Notes: generated by a model from the sequence alone, not told the origin. Counted from the first letter of the stretch, positions 18,990 through 27,131 are shown. The stretch is DNA of 64,000 nt from Flagellimonas maritima (GCF_003269425.1 NZ_CP030104.1:1173501-1237500); one strand, 5' to 3'. Numbers and translations are program-made.

Positions 18990-19922
18990 ATGCTTTCAAA
19001 AACAACCACATATATATTAGCAGTAGGAGTTTTAACAGGAACTCTGTTTGGACTTATCTCCCCTGCTATTGCGTTGGGTATAGGGATGATTTGCGGAATA
19101 TTTAAGATTGTTGATTTTGCCGTAGTTCAAAACAGTAAAAGGTTTCAAAAAACTTTATTACAGCTTTCAGTAGTAGGACTTGGTTTTGGAATCCATATGA
19201 GACAAGCCATTGAAGTAGGTTCCAACAGTTTCTTTATTACATTGATTACTATAGTTTGTACTTTTATTATTGCCTTTGCAATTGGTAAAATCCTTAAATC
19301 TGAAAGAATAACCACAATATTGGTCGCCTCTGGAACAGCTATTTGTGGAGGTAGCGCAATAGCAGCAGTAAGTCCAAGTTTAAAAGCCGATTCATCACAA
19401 ACTTCTATTTCACTGGCTATTGTTTTCTTGCTCAATGCAATTGCATTGTTCATCTTTCCATATATAGGATATTTTTTCGAACTATCCCAAATTCAATTTG
19501 GAACGTGGAGTGCTATTGCAATACATGATACCAGTTCTGTAGTCGGAGCAGCGGAAGTTTATGGAAATGTTGCGCTAAATGTAGCTACTACCACAAAATT
19601 GGTGCGAACACTTTGGATAATACCATTGGTACTTATCATATCGTTTGGATCAAACTCAAAAGAAAAATTTACATTTTCATGGTTTATTTTTGGTTTCGTA
19701 GGTGCTATGCTTATAAACTCTTACATTCCCGCCGCAGAACTCTTTAGTGAATATATTGTTTGGGGAGCTAGAAAAGCGTTGATTTTTACACTATTCCTGA
19801 TTGGGCTACAAATAAATATTTCACAGCTTAAAAAACTCGGATTCAACATTCTGATAGTTGGTATTTTTACATGGGTCGTTTTGGGAATTATATCACTGCT
19901 CTATGTATTAAATTACGTCTGA
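18990..19922 (+). CDS. YeiH/TauZ-type putative sulfite or sulfate exporter
   Basis: Polytopic inner-membrane protein of 310 residues with about nine to ten hydrophobic helices, in the UPF0324/COG2855 family. Family motifs seen are VASGTAICGGSAIAAVSP near residue 112, AIHDTSSVVGAAEVYG near 178 and TTKLVRTLWIIPLVL near 202. Members are annotated as putative sulfate exporters; TauZ members accompany sulfonate degradation genes in proteobacteria. It shares a LacI-type operator sequence with the monooxygenase operon and precedes the LacI gene. The inferred role is removal of sulfite released in the cytoplasm to the periplasm, where the sulfite dehydrogenase at 25421 acts. Transport has not been shown by sequence. 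Confidence 0.88.
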   Translation: MLSKTTTYILAVGVLTGTLFGLISPAIALGIGMICGIFKIVDFAVVQNSKRFQKTLLQLSVVGLGFGIHMRQAIEVGSNSFFITLITIVCTFIIAFAIGKILKSERITTILVASGTAICGGSAIAAVSPSLKADSSQTSISLAIVFLLNAIALFIFPYIGYFFELSQIQFGTWSAIAIHDTSSVVGAAEVYGNVALNVATTTKLVRTLWIIPLVLIISFGSNSKEKFTFSWFIFGFVGAMLINSYIPAAELFSEYIVWGARKALIFTLFLIGLQINISQLKKLGFNILIVGIFTWVVLGIISLLYVLNYV

Positions 19923-19978
19923 TTCTGTATACGGTCCAACATTTGAAATTATAATAAAGGTTATCAATACAAGGTTAC

Positions 19979-20983
19979 ATGGCAGGAATAAAGGAAATCG
20001 CTAAGATTACAGGTTTATCTTTGGCTACAGTGTCACGTGTATTCAATGATAGCTCACTTGTTTCACCAAAAACCAAGGAAAAAGTTTTGAAGGCCGCCAA
20101 GGATTTGGATTACAGACCCAACATTATGGCTGCCGCCCTACGCAGTGGAAAAAGTAAGATTATTGGTGTCATTGTACCTGAAGTGAATAATTATTTCTTT
20201 AGTGGGATAATTAACGGAATAGAAAAAATAGTCAGCGACTCAGGGTATAATATTATTATTTCGCAATCGCACGAGTTGCAAGAAAGAGAAAATGTAGCCT
20301 TGAATTCTTTTTTAAAACTACACGTTGAAGGTATTCTCATGTCAATATCAAAGGAAACATCAGACTTTTCATTTATTGAAAAAATAGGTGAAAGTAAAGT
20401 GCCCATTGTATATTTTGACCGTGTACCTCCTCTAGATGGAACAAGCTCAGTAACCCTGAACGATTATATGGGCGGCTTTATGGCCACTAAACATTTGTTG
20501 GATAAAAATTGTAAAAATCTTTTACATATAGCAGGTAACCCTAGAGTTTCTATTTTTAAGGAAAGATTAAAAGGATTCAAAGATGCCATTCTAAAAAGTG
20601 GGCGAAAGGGTATTCTCTCTAGAGAAATTGAGCTCACTGCACATACAAAAAAAGATTTGAAAATCTTAAAAGAGTTGTTCAAGAGCGACCCAAAAATAGA
20701 TGGTATTTTCGCTTACGGTGATGAAATTGGATTGCACGTTTTAAATCTTCTCAAAGATTTGGATATTGATGTTCCTGGCAAAGTAAAACTAATTGGGTTT
20801 GGAAATGCGGATTTTACTAAACTTACACAACCAAAAATAAGTACCATTGACCAGGAATGTTCTCAAATGGGCGAATTGGCTGCAGGTTTGCTCATAGAAA
20901 AACTAAAAGAAGTAGAATTAAAGCCACAGAATAAAGTATTACTTCCCAAACTGATCAAACGGGATTCCACCATGATTCAATAA
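19979..20983 (+). CDS. LacI-family regulator of the sulfonate module
   Basis: Transcription factor of 334 residues. The N-terminal helix-turn-helix reads AGIKEIAKITGLSLATVSRVF, with the hinge segment DYRPNIMAAALRSGKS near 45-62. The ligand-binding domain begins IIGVIVPEVNNYFFSGIING and ends near the C-terminal IKRDSTMI. It lies downstream of the exporter in the same direction. It is flanked by two copies of a TGTAAACGTTTnCA palindrome, at 18943-18962 and 21585-21602, which I infer are its operators. Its stop is 2 bases from the end of the convergent FMN reductase gene. The effector is unknown, perhaps the sulfonate substrate or a metabolite of it. Confidence 0.93.
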   Translation: MAGIKEIAKITGLSLATVSRVFNDSSLVSPKTKEKVLKAAKDLDYRPNIMAAALRSGKSKIIGVIVPEVNNYFFSGIINGIEKIVSDSGYNIIISQSHELQERENVALNSFLKLHVEGILMSISKETSDFSFIEKIGESKVPIVYFDRVPPLDGTSSVTLNDYMGGFMATKHLLDKNCKNLLHIAGNPRVSIFKERLKGFKDAILKSGRKGILSREIELTAHTKKDLKILKELFKSDPKIDGIFAYGDEIGLHVLNLLKDLDIDVPGKVKLIGFGNADFTKLTQPKISTIDQECSQMGELAAGLLIEKLKEVELKPQNKVLLPKLIKRDSTMIQ

Positions 20984-20985
20984 CA

Positions 20986-21528
20986 TCAAAATTTCAACAA
21001 TTGTATTATCTGATTTTGAATTGTTTTTTCAGCATCATCATTTATCGAATTATCTTCCGAATTCAATATTTTAAAAATAGAGGAAATTGGGTTTTTATTC
21101 GGATGCACATGAATACCCAAATGGTTTAAAACATCTGCAAGATGGTCCATTCCCCTAAGATTGCCCGCTCGTCCTGAAGCAATTCCTGTTATACAGGCTT
21201 TTTTGTTATTAAAACTTGGTTTAATCTCTCTTACAGACATTATGTCCAGAAGCAATTTTACAATCCCAGGATAGCTTCCATTATATTCTGGAATAAAAAA
21301 CCAAAATTTAGAAGATGGTATAAAATAATTGTTTTGTATATCCTGAATTATTTTGGGTTGTTGGGAATCTCTGTACATGTTTTCATAAACAACATTACCA
21401 ACTATGGTTGATAAATCCAAAAACCTTACTTCTTCTGTAGTTTCTAAACAAAGTTTCTCGTACGCATGCTTAGCAAAATGCAATGTTTTATTGTTTTTTC
21501 TGTTGGACCCAGAGATAATTGTAATCAT
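20986..21528 (-). CDS. NAD(P)H-dependent FMN reductase (SsuE/ChrR-like fold)
   Basis: Flavodoxin-like reductase of 180 residues from the ATG at 21528; the open frame continues to 21561 but the extension is not needed. The phosphate-binding start MITIISGSNRKNNKT and the IPEYNGSYPGIVKLLLD motif near residue 90 are typical of the NADPH-dependent FMN reductase family. It would supply free FMNH2 to the two-component monooxygenase at 22558. It is divergent from the aldo-keto reductase gene, and a perfect LacI-type palindrome lies between the two starts. On its own strand a perfect -7 box TAATTTTG lies at 21566-21573. Confidence 0.85.
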   Translation of the reverse strand: MITIISGSNRKNNKTLHFAKHAYEKLCLETTEEVRFLDLSTIVGNVVYENMYRDSQQPKIIQDIQNNYFIPSSKFWFFIPEYNGSYPGIVKLLLDIMSVREIKPSFNNKKACITGIASGRAGNLRGMDHLADVLNHLGIHVHPNKNPISSIFKILNSEDNSINDDAEKTIQNQIIQLLKF

Positions 21529-21565
21529 TTCTATAACAAATGAAATTAAACATAGTGCCAAAAAA

Positions 21566-21573
21566 CAAAATTA
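21566..21573 (-). promoter_or_regulatory. -7 box of the FMN reductase promoter
   Basis: Read on the minus strand the bases are TAATTTTG, an exact match to the Bacteroidota -7 consensus TAnnTTTG, 37 bases before the ATG at 21528. The palindromic operator lies 12-29 bases further upstream, where the -33 element would be. Confidence 0.55.
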
Positions 21574-21584
21574 TGGATTTTTAT

Positions 21585-21602
21585 AATGTAAACGTTTACA
21601 TT
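21585..21602. promoter_or_regulatory. Perfect LacI-type operator between divergent sulfonate genes
   Basis: AATGTAAACGTTTACATT is an 18-bp perfect palindrome with a central CG. It lies between the FMN reductase start (21528) and the aldo-keto reductase start (21653). On each side a perfect TAnnTTTG box follows at a distance that puts the -33 region inside or against the palindrome, so a bound repressor would block both promoters. The same core occurs at 18943-18962. Confidence 0.9.
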
Positions 21603-21617
21603 TATCAGCAATTTATT

Positions 21618-21625
21618 TAAATTTG
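21618..21625 (+). promoter_or_regulatory. -7 box of the aldo-keto reductase operon promoter
   Basis: TAAATTTG matches the -7 consensus TAnnTTTG exactly. The tetramer TTTA at 21595-21598, 19 bases upstream and inside the operator palindrome, is a possible -33 element (consensus TTTG). The ATG follows at 21653. Confidence 0.6.
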
Positions 21626-21652
21626 GTAATTAACGTGAATCGTTCAAAGCAC

Positions 21653-22543
21653 ATGAAACTGACAAAAGACAGTATTTCTCCATACATAATCGGCACTATG
21701 AGATTGGGAACTTGGGGAAGTAACCTCACTACTGCTGAATATGAAAAATTCATTGAAGGTTGTATCGATTTAAATTTAGTGGATTTTGACCATGCAGATA
21801 TTTACGGACACTATACAACTGAAGAAGATTTTGGAAAAGTTCTTAAGTCCAGAAAAGATTTAAGGAAAAAAATGCGAATCACCACAAAGTGTGGAATAAA
21901 GTTGACTTCGGAAAATCGTCCTGACCATAAAATAAAATCATACGATCTATCGGCTGAACATATAAATGTTTCTGTTGAAAAATCATTGGCAAACCTAAAA
22001 ACAGACTATATCGATGTTCTTTTGTTGCACAGACCCGATTATCTATTTGACCCTCATGAAATTGCAGAAACTTTTTCAAAGCTGAAAAAAGAAGGGAAAG
22101 TATTGGATGTTGGGGTTTCCAACTTTTCACCTTCCCAATTTGATTTATTGAATTCCCTGACTCCGCTAATTACAAATCAAGTTGAAATATCACTGTTGCA
22201 TAGAAATGCTTTTGAAGATGGTACACTTGATCAATGCCAAAAGCTAAAAGTTATTCCTACCGCATGGTCTCCCCTTGGTGGAGGAATTTTATTTAAAGAT
22301 AGTAAGGATAAAAAAATTCAAGCCATACAAAAAACCTTGAACTTGCTTGCAGAAAAATATAGTGCTGCAAATGATCAAATCCTCTATGCCTGGTTAAGAA
22401 AACATCCAGCAGGAATCGTTCCGGTATTGGGAACTTCTAAGATTGAACGTATTAAAGCTGCAAGTGAAGCATTGAATATTTCATTAACGCACGAAGAATG
22501 GTACATGCTCTGGCAAGCCGCACTAGGTAGGGAAATAGATTAA
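21653..22543 (+). CDS. Aldo-keto reductase, YdhF/SmoB-like
   Basis: NADPH-dependent carbonyl reductase of 296 residues. The AKR catalytic tetrad is readable as Asp46 and Tyr51 (DHADIYG), Lys79 (TTKCG) and His126 (LLLHRPD). NADPH-binding motifs SPLGGG and GTSKIERI lie in the C-terminal half. The sequence style (HADIYG, INVSVEKSL, HRPD, WLRKHPAGI, ALGRE at the end) is that of the YdhF/SmoB branch. SmoB reduces 6-dehydroglucose to glucose in the sulfo-SMO pathway. TTG (21623) and GTG (21635) are in-frame alternatives; the ATG is chosen because it keeps a normal family N-terminus and leaves the promoter outside the gene. The monooxygenase gene follows 14 bases downstream. Confidence 0.88.
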   Translation: MKLTKDSISPYIIGTMRLGTWGSNLTTAEYEKFIEGCIDLNLVDFDHADIYGHYTTEEDFGKVLKSRKDLRKKMRITTKCGIKLTSENRPDHKIKSYDLSAEHINVSVEKSLANLKTDYIDVLLLHRPDYLFDPHEIAETFSKLKKEGKVLDVGVSNFSPSQFDLLNSLTPLITNQVEISLLHRNAFEDGTLDQCQKLKVIPTAWSPLGGGILFKDSKDKKIQAIQKTLNLLAEKYSAANDQILYAWLRKHPAGIVPVLGTSKIERIKAASEALNISLTHEEWYMLWQAALGREID

Positions 22544-22557
22544 GTAAAAAAAAGAAA

Positions 22558-23715
22558 ATGGATAATTCAAAAATAGAAATTAGATCGCCGCATTTAGAAG
22601 GAGCAGAGGTATCATGGTTTGCTCCAATTTGTAATGGGGATGATAGATATTTGGGTGAAAGAAGTATGGAATATAAAAGTACTTTCGAAAACACTTCAAA
22701 AATTGTTCTCACTGCGGACAACAATGGTTTTAGAAACATCCTCTGCCCATCTTCGTATCAAGTTGGACAAGACACCCTTCCATTTGTTTCTGCTGTAGCG
22801 CCTATGACAAAACAAATAAATCTATTGGCGGCAGTTCGTTGCGGTGAAATTCACCCACCGATGTTGGCAAGAACACTCGCCACAATAGACCACATATTAA
22901 AAGGTAGGTTTACCATTAATATTATTTCATCGCCCCTACCTGGTGAGGAAATGTCCTCGGAAGATCGATATCAAAGATCAAGGGAAGTCATAGAAATCTT
23001 AAAGCAGATTTGGACGCAGGATGAAATTGATTATCAAGGTAAATTTTACAATTTAAAACTTTCTTCCTCACCTGGTAAACCGTATCAAAATGGTGGCCCG
23101 CTACTCTATTTTGGAGGTTATTCGCCCGCAGCAGTAGATTTGTGTGCAGAACATTGCGATGTTTATCTCATGTGGCCTGAGACTGAAGAAAACCTTCGTG
23201 AACTTATGGAAAACATGAGTGCAAAAGCAGCAAGCTATGGCCGTAAAATTGATTTTGGACTAAGGGTTCATGTAGTAGTTAGGGAAACAGAAGAAGAAGC
23301 TAGGGAATATGCTGACAGTATAATTTCAAAACTTGATGTGGAGCATGGAAAGGAAATACGGGAAAGAGCCTTGGATGCAAAATCTTATGGTGTTAGCAGG
23401 CAAGCCGAAATGAGAGAAATAGCAGAGGATGATGGTTATGTGGAACCACATATGTGGACTGGAATCGGAAGAGGGCGTTCAGGATGTGGAGCAGCACTTG
23501 TTGGAAATCCAGATCAGATAGTTGAAAAATTGAATAGATATATGGATATGGGAATCAGGGCATTTATATTTTCTGGTTATCCCCATAAAGAAGAATGCGA
23601 ACGCTTTGCAAAACTGGTCTTGCCACGTCTAAAAACATTCTCTATGCCGGAAGTACAGGGAAAAGTATCGGCTGATGAACCTATGAGCCCTTTGGGTTCG
23701 GGTGTACGTGTTTAA
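22558..23715 (+). CDS. SsuD-like FMN-dependent monooxygenase, probable sulfoquinovose monooxygenase
   Basis: Luciferase-like (LLM) TIM-barrel monooxygenase of 385 residues, close to the length of alkanesulfonate monooxygenase SsuD. Family features include EVSWFAPICNGDDRYLGER at the start, ISSPLPGEE near residue 122, DRYQRSREVIEILKQIW near 140, GGYSPAAVDLCAEHCDVYLMW near 190 and GNPDQIVEKLNRYMDMGIRAFI near 317. Such enzymes use FMNH2 and oxygen to cleave a C-S bond, giving an aldehyde and sulfite. The partners here (flavin reductase, YdhF/SmoB-like reductase, sulfite dehydrogenase, symporter) favour a sugar sulfonate, with sulfoquinovose as best guess. An ordinary alkanesulfonate cannot be excluded. 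Confidence 0.85.
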   Translation: MDNSKIEIRSPHLEGAEVSWFAPICNGDDRYLGERSMEYKSTFENTSKIVLTADNNGFRNILCPSSYQVGQDTLPFVSAVAPMTKQINLLAAVRCGEIHPPMLARTLATIDHILKGRFTINIISSPLPGEEMSSEDRYQRSREVIEILKQIWTQDEIDYQGKFYNLKLSSSPGKPYQNGGPLLYFGGYSPAAVDLCAEHCDVYLMWPETEENLRELMENMSAKAASYGRKIDFGLRVHVVVRETEEEAREYADSIISKLDVEHGKEIRERALDAKSYGVSRQAEMREIAEDDGYVEPHMWTGIGRGRSGCGAALVGNPDQIVEKLNRYMDMGIRAFIFSGYPHKEECERFAKLVLPRLKTFSMPEVQGKVSADEPMSPLGSGVRV

Positions 23716-23868
23716 AAAACTTTGAGATACTGATTTTGGAAACAAAATGGTATATTACATAATTAAGAATTATTCTGTAACCAACCACCGTAACCTGAGT
23801 CAATCCTATATGATTGCCCATAGGAGGAGGCGTGTGCTATGGAATTAACGCATTTAATTACATAGTCT

Positions 23869-25413
23869 ATGATTGATTTATTAATTGTCAGTGCATATTT
23901 TATCATTGTTTTTGTAACCGCTATTACAGGACGAACTTCCAAAGAAGCCACTACTGAAGAATATTTCTTAAGTGGTAGAAATCTGCGTTGGCCCTCAATT
24001 GCCTTTTCAACTATTGCAACCAATGTTCAGGGATATCAATTTCTTGGATTTATGGGCTCAGCATACCTATATGGATTGGCACAGGCAAATTTTGAGATAA
24101 ATGCAATTCAAGGATTGCTTTTGGCTGCGTTCATATTTGTTCCTATGTATTTGCGGGAACAGATTATCACAATTACCCAATTCATAAAAACAAGATTGGG
24201 CAGTACCGTTGCCTTGCTATACTCAGCCTCTAACATTTTACTATTTTCTACCATTACACTTGGAGCAGCATTGTTCTGGGGAGCTTACTCTGTAGATTTA
24301 GTATTTGGGGATTTTCTATCGTTTATACATCAAGATAGATTGATCAGGATAGCCATATTGATTGTTTTCTTGGGGCTTTTCTCAGCAACCTACACTTATT
24401 TTGGAGGACTTGCTGCGGTAGTTCGCACAGATGTTATCCAATTTGTCATTTTATTGACCGGTGGTACAGTAGTGCTATTTATAGCTATTCATCATCTTGG
24501 AGGTTGGTCACAACTGTATGAGAAAACTGGAGACTTGATGCATTTGCATTTACCTGCAGATCATGATACGCTACCTTGGACACATGTTTTTGGAGCATTT
24601 TTATTAAATATCAACTATTGGTGCGCCAACCAATCTGTAGTGCAACGTTCTTTAGCGGCCAAAAGTTTAAAGGATGTACAGATTGGTTTAATGGTAGGTG
24701 GGCTTATGAAATATTTCATGGCTGCTATTATTATCTTACCCGGTATAGCTTTAGTAGGGATTTTGGGAGAAAATGGTCTTCCAGAACCTGATGCAGCTTT
24801 TCCTTATTTAGTAAATACGTACCTGCCCGTTGGCATTAAAGGGCTGATTTTATGCGCCTTATTTGCCTCTTTAATGAGTACTGTGGATTCCACTTTCAAT
24901 TCATTGGCAACATTGTGGTCCATAGACATCTACAAAGTATATGTAAATAAAAAAGCAACAGATAGGCAGATAGTACGCTCTGGGAAAAAAGCAATATTAA
25001 TATCCTTTATTTCTGGGTCAATTATCGGAGTGGTTTTACTTTACCTTAAATTCCAAGATCCAGGAGCTGCATTTACCCATACGCTCAACCAATTAAGATA
25101 TTTCATAAATTGTGGTATTGTCGTTTTAATCTGTGCTGCAGCGTTTCTTGCATTTCCAAAGCACAGAGTTGCTTTATTTGGATTTGCAGCGACAATTCCA
25201 TTGCAATTTTTCTTTTTGGAGTTTTTTCCAGATATGAATTACTTTGTAAGAGCCATGTGGGTTATTCTAATCGGATTTGTAATCATTTGGGCTGGATCTA
25301 AAACTGGCTTTGTGCGAAATAAATTAAAAGCCGAACCCGCTTCTCCCATACTTGCAAAAGCTGGTGTTGGAATGTTACTGTCATTGATTGCGCTACACAT
25401 TATATTTCATTAA
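23869..25413 (+). CDS. Sodium/solute symporter (SSS family), probable sulfonate importer
   Basis: Inner-membrane secondary transporter of 514 residues with about 13 hydrophobic helices. SSS features are EEYFLSGRNLRWPSIAFS near residue 27, YTYFGGLAAVVRTDVIQF near 170, NYWCANQSVVQRSLAAKS near 245 and the sodium-site segment LFASLMSTVDSTFNSLATL near 325. It lies between the monooxygenase and the sulfite dehydrogenase in the same direction, so import of the pathway substrate is the likely job. A gap of 153 bases separates it from the monooxygenase stop, the largest in this set. A secondary promoter or leader may lie there; only a 33-codon frame at 23747-23848 of doubtful reality is visible. Confidence 0.88.
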   Translation: MIDLLIVSAYFIIVFVTAITGRTSKEATTEEYFLSGRNLRWPSIAFSTIATNVQGYQFLGFMGSAYLYGLAQANFEINAIQGLLLAAFIFVPMYLREQIITITQFIKTRLGSTVALLYSASNILLFSTITLGAALFWGAYSVDLVFGDFLSFIHQDRLIRIAILIVFLGLFSATYTYFGGLAAVVRTDVIQFVILLTGGTVVLFIAIHHLGGWSQLYEKTGDLMHLHLPADHDTLPWTHVFGAFLLNINYWCANQSVVQRSLAAKSLKDVQIGLMVGGLMKYFMAAIIILPGIALVGILGENGLPEPDAAFPYLVNTYLPVGIKGLILCALFASLMSTVDSTFNSLATLWSIDIYKVYVNKKATDRQIVRSGKKAILISFISGSIIGVVLLYLKFQDPGAAFTHTLNQLRYFINCGIVVLICAAAFLAFPKHRVALFGFAATIPLQFFFLEFFPDMNYFVRAMWVILIGFVIIWAGSKTGFVRNKLKAEPASPILAKAGVGMLLSLIALHIIFH

Positions 25414-25420
25414 TTAAAAA

Positions 25421-26644
25421 ATGAAAAGACGTAGTTTTATTACAAAAGGAAGCCTAAGTGCTTTTAGTGCCATCGTAGGTGCTAAAATCGTTTTTGGACA
25501 TAAAATTCCTTTGGGGTATAAGCCTTTGGGATTACAGGACCCAGACCCTTTTAGACTTTTTGGAAAAGACAAGGGCATGAACGTTCTGAATAATAAGCCC
25601 TGGAATATTGAGGCACAAGCACATCTATTGGACGATAAGATTACACCCAATAAGTTTATGTTCATCAGAAACAATGGCTTGGTTCCAGATGTTATTGATG
25701 TAGACAATTGGTCATTGATATTTGACGGCGAATCAGTTCAGAAAAGTAAAACCTATTCCCTTTCTGACCTAAAATCTAAATTTAAACAATATACTTATCA
25801 ACTAACTTTGGAATGCGGGGGTAATGGCAGAAGTGAGTTCAATCCGCCAGCAAAAGGCAATCAATGGACTGTTGGCGCTGTTTCCTGTGCCAATTGGACA
25901 GGTGTTCGATTAAGGGATGTGCTCAATGATGTAGGTTTAAAAAGTAACGCTGTCTACATTGGATATCATGCTGCGGACAAACACTTAAGTTTAAATCCAG
26001 AAAAAGAACCTATCTCTAGAGGAGTTCCCATCGCCAAAGCATTACAGAATGAAACACTATTGGCATTCAAAATGAACGATAAAGATATTCCCCTTGCCCA
26101 CGGTTACCCCTTAAGATTGATAGCAGGAGGTTGGCCCGCATCTGCATCTGGCAAGTGGATAAATAGAATTAGTATAAGAAACAAAGTGCATGATGGTGCC
26201 AAAATGAACGGGACATCTTATCGAGTTCCCTGTGAGCCTGTAGCTCCAGGCGAGAAAGTAGCCGAGGAGGACATGTGTATTATAGAATCCATGCCCATAA
26301 AGTCCTTAATTACCTATCCTAAATCTGGAGCCATAATTAAAAATGGAGCTACTTTAAATATTCGAGGCCATGCATGGGCCGGTGAACTTGAGGTTTCTAA
26401 AATGGAATATTCTATAGACTTTGGAGCTACATGGCATGTTTGCACTTTAGAAAAGCCAGTAAATCGTTTGGCATGGCAACACTTTTCTACAAAAATCGGC
26501 AACTTTCAAAAGAAAGGGTATTATGAAGTCTGGGCGAGGGCTACCGACTCAAAAGGCATAAGCCAGCCAATGCTTTTACCTGGCTGGAATCCCAAAGGTT
26601 ATTTGAACAATGCGTGTCACAGAATAGCAATTAAGGTCGTTTAG
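25421..26644 (+). CDS. Periplasmic molybdenum sulfite dehydrogenase (SorA/sulfite oxidase family)
   Basis: Oxidises sulfite to sulfate and passes two electrons to a c-type cytochrome. The 407-residue protein begins MKRRSFITKG, a twin-arginine signal. The molybdopterin domain has TLECGGNGRSEF, with Cys132 as the molybdenum ligand of this family, and HGYPLRLIAGGWPASASGKW near residue 227. The C-terminal Ig-like dimerisation domain (INIRGHAWAG-like segment to the end) is intact. No haem-b domain is fused, as in bacterial SorA. The start is 8 bases after the symporter stop, and the cytochrome gene follows after 2 bases. The symbol sorA would suit but orthology has not been tested. Confidence 0.9.
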   Translation: MKRRSFITKGSLSAFSAIVGAKIVFGHKIPLGYKPLGLQDPDPFRLFGKDKGMNVLNNKPWNIEAQAHLLDDKITPNKFMFIRNNGLVPDVIDVDNWSLIFDGESVQKSKTYSLSDLKSKFKQYTYQLTLECGGNGRSEFNPPAKGNQWTVGAVSCANWTGVRLRDVLNDVGLKSNAVYIGYHAADKHLSLNPEKEPISRGVPIAKALQNETLLAFKMNDKDIPLAHGYPLRLIAGGWPASASGKWINRISIRNKVHDGAKMNGTSYRVPCEPVAPGEKVAEEDMCIIESMPIKSLITYPKSGAIIKNGATLNIRGHAWAGELEVSKMEYSIDFGATWHVCTLEKPVNRLAWQHFSTKIGNFQKKGYYEVWARATDSKGISQPMLLPGWNPKGYLNNACHRIAIKVV

Positions 26645-26646
26645 CC

Positions 26647-27114
26647 ATGTCTTTTGAAAATAAATTTAAAAATCAAGTTAGAAGCCTATATTATAAACTT
26701 ATGTTGGCTTTTGGACTAATTGGATTTGCTGTTTTTGGTTTTATCTATATCGCTTTAAACCCATCCGTTTTTTCCAAAAAACCTACAGAAACCATTATAG
26801 TTGAATTACCCGAGTTAGCAAACGAAATTAAAGATGGGGTTCATATTGTGACAGGATTTGTAGATGATGAAGGACTTACCGAGGTAATCCAGAACTGCAC
26901 CAATTGTCATTCAGCAAAATTGGTTACACAAAACAGAATGTCCAAAGAAGGGTGGATAGCGACCATTAGATGGATGCAAGAAACCCAAAATCTCTGGGAC
27001 TTGGGAAATCAAGAAGAAACAATAGTAAACTATCTTGCTACCAATTATGCTCCCCAGAATAAAGGCAGACGTGATAATTTAACCGATATTGAATGGTATG
27101 TTTTAGAGGAATAA
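26647..27114 (+). CDS. Membrane-anchored c-type cytochrome, SorB-like electron acceptor
   Basis: A 155-residue protein with one N-terminal membrane span (about residues 18-37) and a single haem-c site, CTNCH (Cys84, Cys87, His88). Met residues in QNRMSKEGW and IRWMQE are candidate axial ligands. The gene begins 2 bases after the sulfite dehydrogenase stop, so the two are surely co-expressed. By analogy with SorB it accepts electrons from sulfite oxidation and delivers them to the terminal oxidase. The membrane anchor differs from the soluble SorB of the best-known SorAB and would keep the complex at the inner membrane. Confidence 0.9.
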   Translation: MSFENKFKNQVRSLYYKLMLAFGLIGFAVFGFIYIALNPSVFSKKPTETIIVELPELANEIKDGVHIVTGFVDDEGLTEVIQNCTNCHSAKLVTQNRMSKEGWIATIRWMQETQNLWDLGNQEETIVNYLATNYAPQNKGRRDNLTDIEWYVLEE

Positions 27115-27131
27115 TTTCTCGAAAATCCTTT

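Noticed and set aside
21623..21652. Upstream TTG/GTG start for the aldo-keto reductase
   Set aside because: The extension would begin inside the exact -7 promoter box and adds residues not expected in the family.
23747..23848. Small protein gene of 33 codons before the symporter
   Set aside because: The composition is not protein-like (HRRRRVLWN at the end), no homologue is recognised and the start context is not distinctive. It is reported only as part of the gap.
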